Shown here one piece after another: positions 55,122-63,671 of a stretch of DNA of 64,000 bases. The notes beneath the pieces were generated by a model. The model did not search any database, was not told the origin of the DNA, and saw nothing but the letters and a program-made list of their open reading frames with translations. Within the stretch, counting starts at the first letter, position 1. The number at the start of each line of letters is the position of its first letter. The DNA lies in assembly GCA_947488295.1 (NCBI GenBank), contig CANKYU010000002.1, positions 620,001 to 684,000 on the forward strand, in the 5' to 3' direction. The stretch comes from an uncultured Anderseniella sp. (GTDB taxonomy: Bacteria > Pseudomonadota > Alphaproteobacteria > Rhizobiales > Aestuariivirgaceae). The translations under genes and the position numbers were made by a program.

Positions 55122-55737
55122 GCAGCGATGGCGTGGTGTCGGCTATCAGCGCCTCGACATCAAGGCCGGGTGCGACCTTGGCATAGTCCTCGTCGATCAG
55201 CAGCGACGCGGCACCGTGAACAAATGTCCAGAGCCGGACCGCTATGGTCTTGGGATCGCCCGGCACACTGTGACGCTCACAATAAAGCGCGACCTGCTCG
55301 ATCACGCTGCCAAAGCACTTCATGCCGTCTTCTTCAACCGCGGATGCCCGCTTGAGCGCCGGGTGCTGGCCGAACATCAGCCGGAACAGGCGCTGTTCAT
55401 CGACCGCAAAGCGGACATAGGCATGGCCCATGGCAATCATTCCGGCCAGGGTGGCGACGCCGGCATCTTCCACGGCAGCCATTGAGCGCCGGGTCATCTC
55501 ATCAAATCCTTTGCCCATGACCAGTTCCAGCACTTCATTGCGGTCACGGAAATGCTTGTAGGGCGCGGCCGTCGACACACCTGCCATCAGGCAGGCATCG
55601 GAAAGCTTGAAGTTTTCCGCACCGTCACGCCGGACCAGATCATAAGATGCCAGCACCATCGCCTCTTTGAGGTCGCCGTGATGATAGCGGGATTTGGATT
55701 GCACCGCGGTGCTGTCATCCCTGGTTGGTATCGTCAT
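55114..55737 (-). CDS. TetR/AcrR family regulator of the RND pump
   Basis: A 207-aa repressor. The N-terminal HTH reads YHHGDLKEAMVLASYDLVRR then ACLMAGVSTAAPYKHFRDRN; the C-terminal part is of the TetR_C WHG type (LFRLMFGQHPAL). The ATG at 55737 has AGGA about 7 bp upstream; a GTG at 55758 is possible. Three GTTAG-type palindromes lie in the divergent gap to the RND genes, so it most likely controls them and itself. Confidence 0.88.
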   Translation of the reverse strand: MTIPTRDDSTAVQSKSRYHHGDLKEAMVLASYDLVRRDGAENFKLSDACLMAGVSTAAPYKHFRDRNEVLELVMGKGFDEMTRRSMAAVEDAGVATLAGMIAMGHAYVRFAVDEQRLFRLMFGQHPALKRASAVEEDGMKCFGSVIEQVALYCERHSVPGDPKTIAVRLWTFVHGAASLLIDEDYAKVAPGLDVEALIADTTPSLLR

Positions 55738-55762
55738 CAAAAATCCTGACTGGATCACAAAT

Positions 55763-55824
55763 GTTAGACCGATTAACTTTTTTCTTGAAAGTTAGCTGAT
55801 CTAACATATGTTAGTCGGCGTAAC
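55763..55824. promoter_or_regulatory. Triple TetR-type operator and RND promoter
   Basis: Three copies of a 15-bp palindrome, GTTAG-N5-CTAAC or near it, occur at 55763-55777 (GTTAGACCGATTAAC), 55791-55805 (perfect: GTTAG-CTGAT-CTAAC) and 55810-55824 (GTTAGTCGGCGTAAC). A promoter for the adaptor gene (TTGAAA at 55785-55790, 16-bp spacer, TATGTT at 55807-55812) has the central copy exactly filling its spacer. Confidence 0.8.
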
Positions 55825-55854
55825 TTTCAAGGTCAAAACCCGAAGGAGACGCGT

Positions 55855-57024
55855 GTGAGTGACCTGCAGAACTATACCGAGAACGCACCTGAGAGCAAAT
55901 CAATCGGATTTGCCCGCAAGCTGATGCGGGGTCTTGCGGTGGGCAGCATCGCAATGGCAATCGCCGCTGCCACAGCGGGGGGCATTGCGGCCCTGCAGTA
56001 TCGCGCAGACGCCGAACTGCAACCCGAACAGCACCCGCCACTCGCGGTTACCACACTGCCGGTCAGGTTTCAGGACCAGTATGTGACGCAGACCCGTTAT
56101 GTCGGGCGTCTGGAGCCGGCACGCCAGACCAGCCTGGCCTTCGAGCGGGCCGGCCTTGTCGTCAGTATAAGCGTGGACGAGGGTACCAGGGTGCGCACCG
56201 GCGATGTCATCGCGCAACTGGACACCGACAGGCTGAAGGCCGACCGCAAGCGGCTGCAGGCGCGCAAGCGGGAACTGGAAGCCGAACGCACACTTGCGCA
56301 ACTGACACTGTCGCGCCAGTCGGACCTGCGGAAAAAGGGCTTCAGCCCGCAGCAAACCGAGGACGAAGCAACCGCGAGTGTCGCGCGCATCACGGCTTCC
56401 ATTGACCAGGTCACGGCGCAGATTGACCTGGTCGATATCGACATCAGAAAGTCCGTCCTGACCGCTCCCTTCGATGGTGTGGTGGGGGCCCGCAATGTCG
56501 ATGACGGCAGTGTCACAACGGCCGGAACACCGGTTGTATCCCTGCTTGAGACCGGTAAACCGCAAGCCCGCGTCGGTCTGCCGCCGGAGGTGGCCAGGTC
56601 ACTTGATGCGGACCGCCAATATCAGATTACAACTGATGCCGGGCCGATAACTGCGCGCATGTCATCGATACGGCCTGACTTGCAGACCGCCACCCAGACG
56701 GTTCCGGTGCTGTTTGATCTGAACTCATCAAACGGAGCCGCCTTCCAGCAGATTGTTACACTTAACCTGGAAACACCGATCCGCGAACGTGGAACCTGGC
56801 TGCCACTCGCCGCCCTGAAAGAAGGTCACAAGGGCCTCTGGTCCGTACTGGTCGTGGCAGCGCAGGACGGGAAGACAAAAGTTCGGACCGAAGCGGTGGA
56901 AGTACTGCACATCGAAGGTGAGCAGGCTTATGTCCGCGGCACTCTTGAGGCCAATGCACAAGTGGTTTCCAAGGGTGGCCACAGGATTGTATCCGGCCAG
57001 CATGTAGCCCTGACAGGAGGCTGA
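55855..57024 (+). CDS. RND efflux periplasmic adaptor subunit (HlyD/MFP family)
   Basis: A 389-aa adaptor with an N-terminal membrane anchor (about residues 20-45, no lipobox), a lipoyl-like half-domain (LEPARQTSLAFERAGLVVS and SVDEGTRVRTGDVIAQLDTD), a long coiled-coil hairpin (LKADRKRLQARKRELEAERT to about residue 185), and a beta-barrel. GTG at 55855 follows GAAGGAG. It bridges the RND pump to an outer-membrane channel; no TolC-like gene is adjacent. The pump gene starts 5 bp later. Confidence 0.92.
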   Translation: MSDLQNYTENAPESKSIGFARKLMRGLAVGSIAMAIAAATAGGIAALQYRADAELQPEQHPPLAVTTLPVRFQDQYVTQTRYVGRLEPARQTSLAFERAGLVVSISVDEGTRVRTGDVIAQLDTDRLKADRKRLQARKRELEAERTLAQLTLSRQSDLRKKGFSPQQTEDEATASVARITASIDQVTAQIDLVDIDIRKSVLTAPFDGVVGARNVDDGSVTTAGTPVVSLLETGKPQARVGLPPEVARSLDADRQYQITTDAGPITARMSSIRPDLQTATQTVPVLFDLNSSNGAAFQQIVTLNLETPIRERGTWLPLAALKEGHKGLWSVLVVAAQDGKTKVRTEAVEVLHIEGEQAYVRGTLEANAQVVSKGGHRIVSGQHVALTGG

Positions 57025-57029
57025 TCGCC

Positions 57030-60000
57030 ATGTCCACTCTGCTGTATCGGAACCGCCGTGTGTTCGCCCTGGTCGTCGTGATGATGCTGGCAACCGGACT
57101 ATCAGCGCTGCTGACCATCGGGCGCCAGGAAGACCCGACGATCACCAACCTGTTCGCCACCGTCGTGACGCCGTATCCCGGCGCCGATCCATCACGCGTC
57201 GAGGCCCTGGTCACCGAGAAAATCGAAACGGAACTGAAGGAAATTCCTGAAATCTCGGAGATAACGTCAGTGTCGAGATCAGGCATATCGGTGGTTCAGG
57301 TGGAATTGTCGCAATTCATCTCCGACCAGCAAATCGAGCAGAGCTGGTCGGAAATCCGCGATGCGCTGTCCGATGCCGCACGCGAGTTTCCGCAAGGCGT
57401 GCCGCAACCGGAATTCGACAATGACCGCACCGGCGCATTCACGGCGATCTTCGCACTGCAACCGGTCACCCCCGACAATACCAAAATAGCCATAGTCCAG
57501 CGTATCGGGGAAGCCCTGCAGGACCGGCTGCGGGGGGTGGCCGGCACCAAGCTGGTTGAAATCTACGGTGCCAGCCCGGAAGAAATCACGGTGACAATCG
57601 ATACCCGGAGACTGACGGCCCTCGGGCTGACCGCAAGTGCTGTTTCTGACGCCATATCGCAGGCCGACACCAAGGTGCGGGCCGGTCAGGTGCGCGGACG
57701 CAGCATCGACCTGCTGATCGAGGTGGCCGGTGAAATCAAGGCGCTTGACCGCATTCTTTCAATTCCCGTCAAGACCGGTGAACAGGGCCTGCTGGTCAAG
57801 GTCGGCGATGTCGCAAAGGTCACCCGTGGCCTGCGGCAACCGACCACCAGCATTGCCATTATCGACGGCAAACCCGGTATTCTGGTTGCCGCGCGCATGG
57901 AGGACGACCTGCAGGTCGATGCTTGGTCGTCGCGCATATCCGCAGCCGCGAAAGACTTTTCAGGCTCCCTGCCGGCAGGTATCAGGCTTGAGCAATTGTT
58001 CGACCAGGCGCAGTACACGTCGGACCGTCTGTCAGGCGTGCTGCAGAACATGGCAATCGGGACGTCCCTGGTTATCGCGGTGCTGTTTTTCACCCTGGGC
58101 TGGCGCGCGGCCTTCATCGTGGCCATGGTAATCCCGTTTGCCACAATCGTCTCCATAGCCGGCCTGCAGGCAGCTGGCATAACCATTCACCAGATGTCGA
58201 TCACCGGCCTGATTGTGGCGCTGGGGCTGCTGGTCGACGGCGCCATCGTGATGACCGATGAGGTGCGCAAACGCCTGCAGGCAGGCGCCGACAAGCTTGA
58301 GGCCGTCGAGCGGGCCGTCAAACGCCTGACCGTTCCCCTGATCGCATCAACCGCGACCACCGTGTTTGCGTTCATGCCCATGGCCCTGTTGCCGGGCCCG
58401 GCCGGCGATTTCGTCGGGTCGATCGCACTTGCGGTGATCATCATGCTGGTAGTGTCACTGGGCCTTGCGCTCACCTTCACACCGGCGCTGGCCGGATGGA
58501 TGCTGCCTGCCGGTGCACAAGACGGGCCGCGGCGCGGGTTTGCAGGCGGGATTTCGTTCGGTCCGCTGGGCCGGATGTTTGCCCACGTTTTGCGCACCGC
58601 GCTGAAACACCCAGGCCTGGCAATCGCCGCTTCATTGGTGTTGCCGGTGATCGGGTTCGGATCCTTCCAGACACTGAAACCGCAGTTCTTCCCCGGCGTG
58701 GACCGCAACCAGTTCTATGTCCAGGTCAAGCTTGCCGACGGTACCGCGATTTCGGAAACCCAACAGGTTGCAGACAAGGTCGAGCGGGTCATACGAGCCG
58801 AGACGCAAGTCAGCGAAGTAACCTGGGTGATCGGGGAGAGCGCGCCGGCGTTCTACTACAACATGATCGGCAACCAGGACGGGGTGTCGAGCTTCGCCGA
58901 AGCGCTGGTCACCACCACGTCGCCGCAGGCGACCGAGGACATGCTGGACCGGCTGCAGAAAAATCTGGATGGCGCAGCACCGGAAGCGAGGGTGATCGTG
59001 CGCGGGCTGGTCCAGGGACCGCCGGTCAATGCGCCGGTTGAAATCCGTGTCGTCGGCCAGAACCTGGCCACCCTGCGCGAACTCGGCGAAAAGGTGCAGC
59101 TGATCATGCAGCAGGTGCCCGGCATCATGATCACCCGCACCGAGATCGGTGGCGGGGCGCCCAAGCTCAAGGTCGAACTGTCGGAAGAAAAAACCCGCCT
59201 CGCCGGCATGACACTGGGCCAGGTCGCCCAGCAGCTGGAAGCCCGGCTGGAAGGGGTGACCGGCGGCTCGATCATTGAAGCCAGCGAAGAGCTTCCCGTG
59301 CGCGTGCGTGCCGGCGACAGCGGACGCGGAACGGTTGACGCCATTGCCAGCCTGGATCTGAGCATGCCGCAATCAGGCGGGCAGCAGGCCGGTCAGGATA
59401 TTGCCGGCATTCCGATCAATGCGCTTGGCGACCTGAAAGTGGTGCCGTCCGACACCGCCATCCACCGGCGCAATGGCGAACGCATCAACACGGTGCAGGG
59501 CTTTGTTGAACGCAATGTACTGCCGGAGCAGGCACTGCAAACGGTGCAGCAGCGCATCGCCGACAGCGGCCTGTCGCTGCCACCCGGGTACCGGCTGGAA
59601 CTGGGCGGAGACTCCGATGCCCGCGATGAGACCCTGCGCAATCTCTTAGGCCCCCTTGGCCTGATCATCGCGCTTACCGTTGCCGCCATCTTCCTGACAT
59701 TCGGTTCCTACCGGCTGTCGCTTGTGGCCGGTGTTGTCGCCATCATGTCGATGGGACTGAGCCTGCTGGCGCTGGCGATATTCCAGTATCCGTTCGGCAT
59801 CCAGGCGGTGATCGGTGTCATCGGGTCAATCGGCGTATCGATCAATGCGGCGATCATCATCCTGACCGCGATGCAGGCCAACGCCGGTGCCATGCGCGGC
59901 GAGATCAGTGAAATGGTCAATGTGGTGACCGGTCAAAGCCGCCACATTATCTCAACGACGCTCACCACGTTCGGCGGCTTCCTGCCGCTGATCCTGGAAG

Positions 60001-60182
60001 GCGGCGGGTTCTGGCCACCGTTCGCCATGGCCATAGCCGGCGGTGTCCTGTTGTCTACAGTGGTGTCGTTCTTCTTCGTGCCGCCGGCGTTTGCGCTGCT
60101 CGCCAGATACGGCCGGCTGCCCGGCACTGCAGCGCCTGTCGAACGGCATGATCCGATACCTGCTGGAATGTCCGCAGCCTAA
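57030..60182 (+). CDS. RND efflux transporter permease (AcrB/MexF-like)
   Basis: A 1050-aa protein with the two-fold RND layout: first helix RVFALVVVMMLATGLSALLT, periplasmic lobes, membrane blocks near residues 330-480 with GLIVALGLLVDGAIVMTDEV (Asp conserved for proton relay) and the AcrB-like FAFMPMALLPGPAGDF, then a second half ending near 1030 (GVIGSIGVSINAAIIILTAM). It pumps drugs, metals or metabolites out of the cell using proton flow. The end overlaps the convergent aminotransferase gene by 4 bp. The substrate is unknown. Confidence 0.93.
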   Translation: MSTLLYRNRRVFALVVVMMLATGLSALLTIGRQEDPTITNLFATVVTPYPGADPSRVEALVTEKIETELKEIPEISEITSVSRSGISVVQVELSQFISDQQIEQSWSEIRDALSDAAREFPQGVPQPEFDNDRTGAFTAIFALQPVTPDNTKIAIVQRIGEALQDRLRGVAGTKLVEIYGASPEEITVTIDTRRLTALGLTASAVSDAISQADTKVRAGQVRGRSIDLLIEVAGEIKALDRILSIPVKTGEQGLLVKVGDVAKVTRGLRQPTTSIAIIDGKPGILVAARMEDDLQVDAWSSRISAAAKDFSGSLPAGIRLEQLFDQAQYTSDRLSGVLQNMAIGTSLVIAVLFFTLGWRAAFIVAMVIPFATIVSIAGLQAAGITIHQMSITGLIVALGLLVDGAIVMTDEVRKRLQAGADKLEAVERAVKRLTVPLIASTATTVFAFMPMALLPGPAGDFVGSIALAVIIMLVVSLGLALTFTPALAGWMLPAGAQDGPRRGFAGGISFGPLGRMFAHVLRTALKHPGLAIAASLVLPVIGFGSFQTLKPQFFPGVDRNQFYVQVKLADGTAISETQQVADKVERVIRAETQVSEVTWVIGESAPAFYYNMIGNQDGVSSFAEALVTTTSPQATEDMLDRLQKNLDGAAPEARVIVRGLVQGPPVNAPVEIRVVGQNLATLRELGEKVQLIMQQVPGIMITRTEIGGGAPKLKVELSEEKTRLAGMTLGQVAQQLEARLEGVTGGSIIEASEELPVRVRAGDSGRGTVDAIASLDLSMPQSGGQQAGQDIAGIPINALGDLKVVPSDTAIHRRNGERINTVQGFVERNVLPEQALQTVQQRIADSGLSLPPGYRLELGGDSDARDETLRNLLGPLGLIIALTVAAIFLTFGSYRLSLVAGVVAIMSMGLSLLALAIFQYPFGIQAVIGVIGSIGVSINAAIIILTAMQANAGAMRGEISEMVNVVTGQSRHIISTTLTTFGGFLPLILEGGGFWPPFAMAIAGGVLLSTVVSFFFVPPAFALLARYGRLPGTAAPVERHDPIPAGMSAA

Positions 60183-61444
60183 TCCAGTTTGCCGGCCGCA
60201 TACGCCACGGCGTCGATGGTCTGCTCGATGTCGGCCTCCGTCAGGGCAAGGCACGGATAGAGCTTGCCGGGAGCCTTGAAGATACCTTTCTCGCGCAGCA
60301 GCTTGTTGAAGCGCAGGTTGCGGGCGGCATCGGCCTTGTACACGTCGCGATAGTCATTGATCTTCGTTGATGTGAACAGCACGTCGAACAGGGTCGGATC
60401 ACCGACGATCTGGTGATCGAAGCCAGCCTTGCCGAGATGTTCCGAAATGACGCCCATCAGTGTCTTGCCGAGCCCGCGCAGCTTGTCGTACTGGCCGGGA
60501 CGGCGCAGGATTTCCATGGTCTTCATGCCGGCGACCGCGGCAACGGGGTTGCCGCTCAAAGTGCCGAGCTGCATCAGGAAACCGTCGGCGCCTACCTTGG
60601 CCTTGTCGAAGTGCGCCATGATGTCGGCCTTGCCGGCAATCGCGGCCAGCGGGAAACCGCCACCGATGATCTTGCCGAGCGTGCACACATCCGGCGTGAC
60701 GCCGTAAAGCTCCTGCGCGCCGCCATAGGCGAAGCGGAAGCCGGTGACGATCTCGTCGAACACCAGCACAATGCCGTACTTGTCGCATTCCTCGCGCAGG
60801 GCCTGCAGGAAGCCCGGAGCGGGCGGTATAACGCGCTGCAGCGGCTCCACGATGATGCCGGCAATCTCGTGGCCGTGCTCGGCAATCAATGAGCGGGCAA
60901 ACTCGATATCGTTGAACGGCGCCACCAGCATTTCATCGCGCACGCCTGACGGAATGCCGGCGGAATCCGGCACCGCAACCGGAAAATTGGCGAGCTTTTC
61001 CGGGGCCAGGCTCATCTGGGCTTCTGCCGACATGCCGTGATAGCCGCCTTCGAACTTCATGATTTTGTCGCGGCCGGTAAAGGCGCGCGCCAGCCGCATG
61101 GCATACATATCGGCCTCACCGCCCGAAGTCACATAGCGGACCTGCTCGCCGCACGCCATGGCGTCGCAGATCTGTTCCGCCAATTCGATGCCGGCGGCAT
61201 TGTTGGCAAAGAACGTCAGGCCTTTTGGCAGTTGCTCCTCAACTGCTTCAAGCACTTCCGGGTGACCATGACCCAACAGCATCGGACCTGAACCGATGAG
61301 GTAGTCGACATATTCGTTGCCGTCTTCATCCCAGACCCTGGAGCCTTTGCCTTCGCGAATGATGATGCCGGGATCAAAATTGCCAAACCCGCCTGCCGGC
61401 AATACGGCGTTGGCCCGGTCAATCCAGCTGGCTTGCGACTTCAT
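60179..61444 (-). CDS. Class III PLP aminotransferase (glutamate-1-semialdehyde aminomutase-like)
   Basis: A 421-aa PLP enzyme. Catalytic Lys258 is in TLGKIIGGGFPLAA, the PLP-contacting acidic pair in FDEIVTGFR (Asp230, Glu231), and VTSGGEADMYAMRLARAF forms the phosphate site. It is closest to GSA aminomutase relatives, which also include catabolic aminotransferases. As the last gene in a minus-strand run with two enolase-superfamily enzymes and an alcohol dehydrogenase, it is more likely catabolic than for haem synthesis. Its stop overlaps that of the RND gene. Confidence 0.88.
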   Translation of the reverse strand: MKSQASWIDRANAVLPAGGFGNFDPGIIIREGKGSRVWDEDGNEYVDYLIGSGPMLLGHGHPEVLEAVEEQLPKGLTFFANNAAGIELAEQICDAMACGEQVRYVTSGGEADMYAMRLARAFTGRDKIMKFEGGYHGMSAEAQMSLAPEKLANFPVAVPDSAGIPSGVRDEMLVAPFNDIEFARSLIAEHGHEIAGIIVEPLQRVIPPAPGFLQALREECDKYGIVLVFDEIVTGFRFAYGGAQELYGVTPDVCTLGKIIGGGFPLAAIAGKADIMAHFDKAKVGADGFLMQLGTLSGNPVAAVAGMKTMEILRRPGQYDKLRGLGKTLMGVISEHLGKAGFDHQIVGDPTLFDVLFTSTKINDYRDVYKADAARNLRFNKLLREKGIFKAPGKLYPCLALTEADIEQTIDAVAYAAGKLD

Positions 61445-61454
61445 GATGATACTC

Positions 61455-62558
61455 CTAGTTCAAACGGGCTACAGGCTTCCCCAAGCGGTCGGGATCAGGC
61501 GCCACCCCAAGACCGATACCTTCAGGAGGTGCGATCCGGCCATCTTTCCGCACCGGGACGGTTTCGTCCAGCCTTGGCGACACATAACCTGACAGATCGC
61601 ATACATTCAGCAGGCTGTCCGGGACTGTCGCCACGCCGAGATGCAACGCAGCTGCGGTCGTGACATCCGATCCCCAGGTGTCTTCAACACACATCTTTGC
61701 CCCCAGATGCAGGCACAGATCGCGCGCCCGGCGCGAGGCGCTCAGGCCGCCGAACTTGGACAGCTTGATCGCCACGGCGTCCATGCAAGCCAGTTCATGG
61801 GCTTCAAGCAGAGACGCGGTGTCGTGGGCGCATTCATCGATCTTCATGGGCAGGCCGGTGGCGGAGCGAACGGCTGCACAATCTGCAAGGGTCCGGCACG
61901 GCTGCTCGAGCATGATATCGAGATGGGCAACAGCGCGCCCGACCCTGGTTGCATCCAGGCGGGACGCACCGCAATTCCAGTCGCCGTAAACCAGCGGTCC
62001 TTCACCAACGGCTTCACGCACCTTGATCAGGCGTTCGACGTCTGCACGCCAGTCAGCGTCCGCCCCCAGCTTGGCCTGGAACTGCCGGATGCCGGTGGCA
62101 TGAGCCTCGCGCGCCATGCGGGCCATGTCGTCCGGGGCCACGCAGGTTATGGAATGATATAGCGGCATGGTCTCTTGCCGCGCGCCGCCCAGCAGGGCAT
62201 GCAGCGGCAGGTGCGCTGCCTGTGCGGTCAGGTCCCACAGGGCGGTGTCGACGGCGGACTTGGCGTAATCATGTCCAGGCAGGTAGGCATCGAGCCGGTC
62301 CATGAGCGCTTCCGGCCCGACCGGGTCGGCGCCGAGAATGACCGGCGCCAGTTCCTCAAGTGCCGGGGCCACGCCGCGCGCATATGCCGGCAGGTAATGC
62401 GGGATCGGACACACTTCGCCCCAGCCGGAAAGGCCGGTATCGGTTTGAAGCCGCACAATGGCGGTTTCAACCGTGTCACAAGCCTTGCCGTCGGCCATGT
62501 AATAGGTCTCATGGCTGGTCAGCGGCACCAGCCACACCGTGATGGCGGTTATCTTCAT
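61455..62558 (-). CDS. Enolase superfamily enzyme (mandelate racemase/MLE group; cis-3-hydroxyproline dehydratase-like)
   Basis: A 367-aa protein with a capping domain, then the barrel. Conserved residues are Lys163 (QAKLGAD), metal ligands Asp193 (YGDWNCG), Glu218 (LEQPC) and Glu242 (KIDECAHD), and Lys265 (IKLSKFGG). The HYLPAYARGVAPALEELAPV and HSITCVAP blocks recall cis-3-hydroxy-L-proline dehydratases and hydroxyproline-betaine epimerases. The KxK motif lacks its first Lys (Gln161). The gene is 10 bp upstream of the aminotransferase. Assignment to hydroxyproline is a family-level guess. Confidence 0.85.
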   Translation of the reverse strand: MKITAITVWLVPLTSHETYYMADGKACDTVETAIVRLQTDTGLSGWGEVCPIPHYLPAYARGVAPALEELAPVILGADPVGPEALMDRLDAYLPGHDYAKSAVDTALWDLTAQAAHLPLHALLGGARQETMPLYHSITCVAPDDMARMAREAHATGIRQFQAKLGADADWRADVERLIKVREAVGEGPLVYGDWNCGASRLDATRVGRAVAHLDIMLEQPCRTLADCAAVRSATGLPMKIDECAHDTASLLEAHELACMDAVAIKLSKFGGLSASRRARDLCLHLGAKMCVEDTWGSDVTTAAALHLGVATVPDSLLNVCDLSGYVSPRLDETVPVRKDGRIAPPEGIGLGVAPDPDRLGKPVARLN

Positions 62559-62564
62559 TGTACC

Positions 62565-63671
62565 CTACTCATAGACAGCCACCGGATCGCCGAGGAAGGC
62601 CTCGTCCGGATCACAACCGAGCCCAGGCGTATCGTCGACTGTCAGAATGCCGTTCTCGGTGCGGCAACCCCGGCCCGGCGCCACATCCACCGTCAGCATG
62701 TCCTGGCACGACCAGGAGGCGCGGATAAACTCTTGCGGGATTGACTGCGCCAGGTGGGCGGCTTCGGTATCGGCCATCACCGAGCCGCCGGTGGCCATTA
62801 CGAACATCTGGATGCCGTGGGCCAGCGCAACATCGCGCATGCGCCGGGCCTTGGTCAGACCGCCGACACGGTTGAGCTTGATGCCGAAGACGTCGGCGAT
62901 ACCGTCGCGCGCGATACGGCAGGCATCCTGCAGCGTCACCAGGGTTTCATCGACGCTGATCGGTGACGTGGTCACCTTTCGGATTTCCGCAATGTCGTCG
63001 AGCGTTTCACCGGGCTGTTCAAACGTCACGCCAAGGTCGGCAACCGCGTTCATGACGATGCTGGCTTCGCGCCGGGTCCAGGCCCGGTTGACGTCATAGA
63101 GCATGATCTCGCCCGGATTGCGATTGGCTTCAATATGCCGGATGCGCTCGATGTCCGCATCGGCATTGCCGCCGACCTTGGCGGAATGCGCCACATAACC
63201 GCGCTCTCGATATCTGTTGATGATGCCCATCATGTAGTCCGGATCGCCCGATGATACGGAAGAGGCAGCCGGTGTGCCGGTATCACGCCTGCCGCCCAGC
63301 AGGTCGGCAATGGGCAGTCCGGATGCCTTGCCCGCAATGTCCCAGCACGCCAGATCGACCGGCGCCTTGGCATACAGATGGCCGGGCAGGCACAGGTCCA
63401 TGGCCCGTTCGACCAGGTCGGTCATGCGCGGGTCGTGGCCGACAATGGCAGGTGCCATGGTTTCAATCCCGGCGCGGATACCGGGTCCGTGCGCCGGCAC
63501 ATAGGTGTGCCCCCATGGCGTTCCCTCGCCCCAGCCGGTCAGACCGGCATCGGTTTCCAGCTTGACGAAAGTGGCATCGAGCACCTCGAACTTGAGCCGT
63601 CCACCGGACAGCCAGTATGGGTCCGCCAGCGGCAGGTCCTTCTGGTAGACGGAAATACGGGTGATCTTCAT
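62565..63671 (-). CDS. Enolase superfamily enzyme (mandelate racemase/MLE group), second member
   Basis: A 368-aa relative of the preceding gene with the catalytic set at the same residue numbers: Lys165 (HSAKVGG), Asp193 (LYDVNRAW), Glu218 (FEQPGET), Glu242 (SVDETLVT) and Lys265 (GIKLNRVGG). The loops differ clearly (WGEGTPWGHTYVPAHGPG, WSCQDMLTVDVAPG), so it acts on another substrate or does another step. It overlaps the upstream alcohol dehydrogenase gene (ATGA) and lies 6 bp before the next gene. Epimerisation followed by dehydration by the pair is a plausible scheme. Confidence 0.85.
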   Translation of the reverse strand: MKITRISVYQKDLPLADPYWLSGGRLKFEVLDATFVKLETDAGLTGWGEGTPWGHTYVPAHGPGIRAGIETMAPAIVGHDPRMTDLVERAMDLCLPGHLYAKAPVDLACWDIAGKASGLPIADLLGGRRDTGTPAASSVSSGDPDYMMGIINRYRERGYVAHSAKVGGNADADIERIRHIEANRNPGEIMLYDVNRAWTRREASIVMNAVADLGVTFEQPGETLDDIAEIRKVTTSPISVDETLVTLQDACRIARDGIADVFGIKLNRVGGLTKARRMRDVALAHGIQMFVMATGGSVMADTEAAHLAQSIPQEFIRASWSCQDMLTVDVAPGRGCRTENGILTVDDTPGLGCDPDEAFLGDPVAVYE

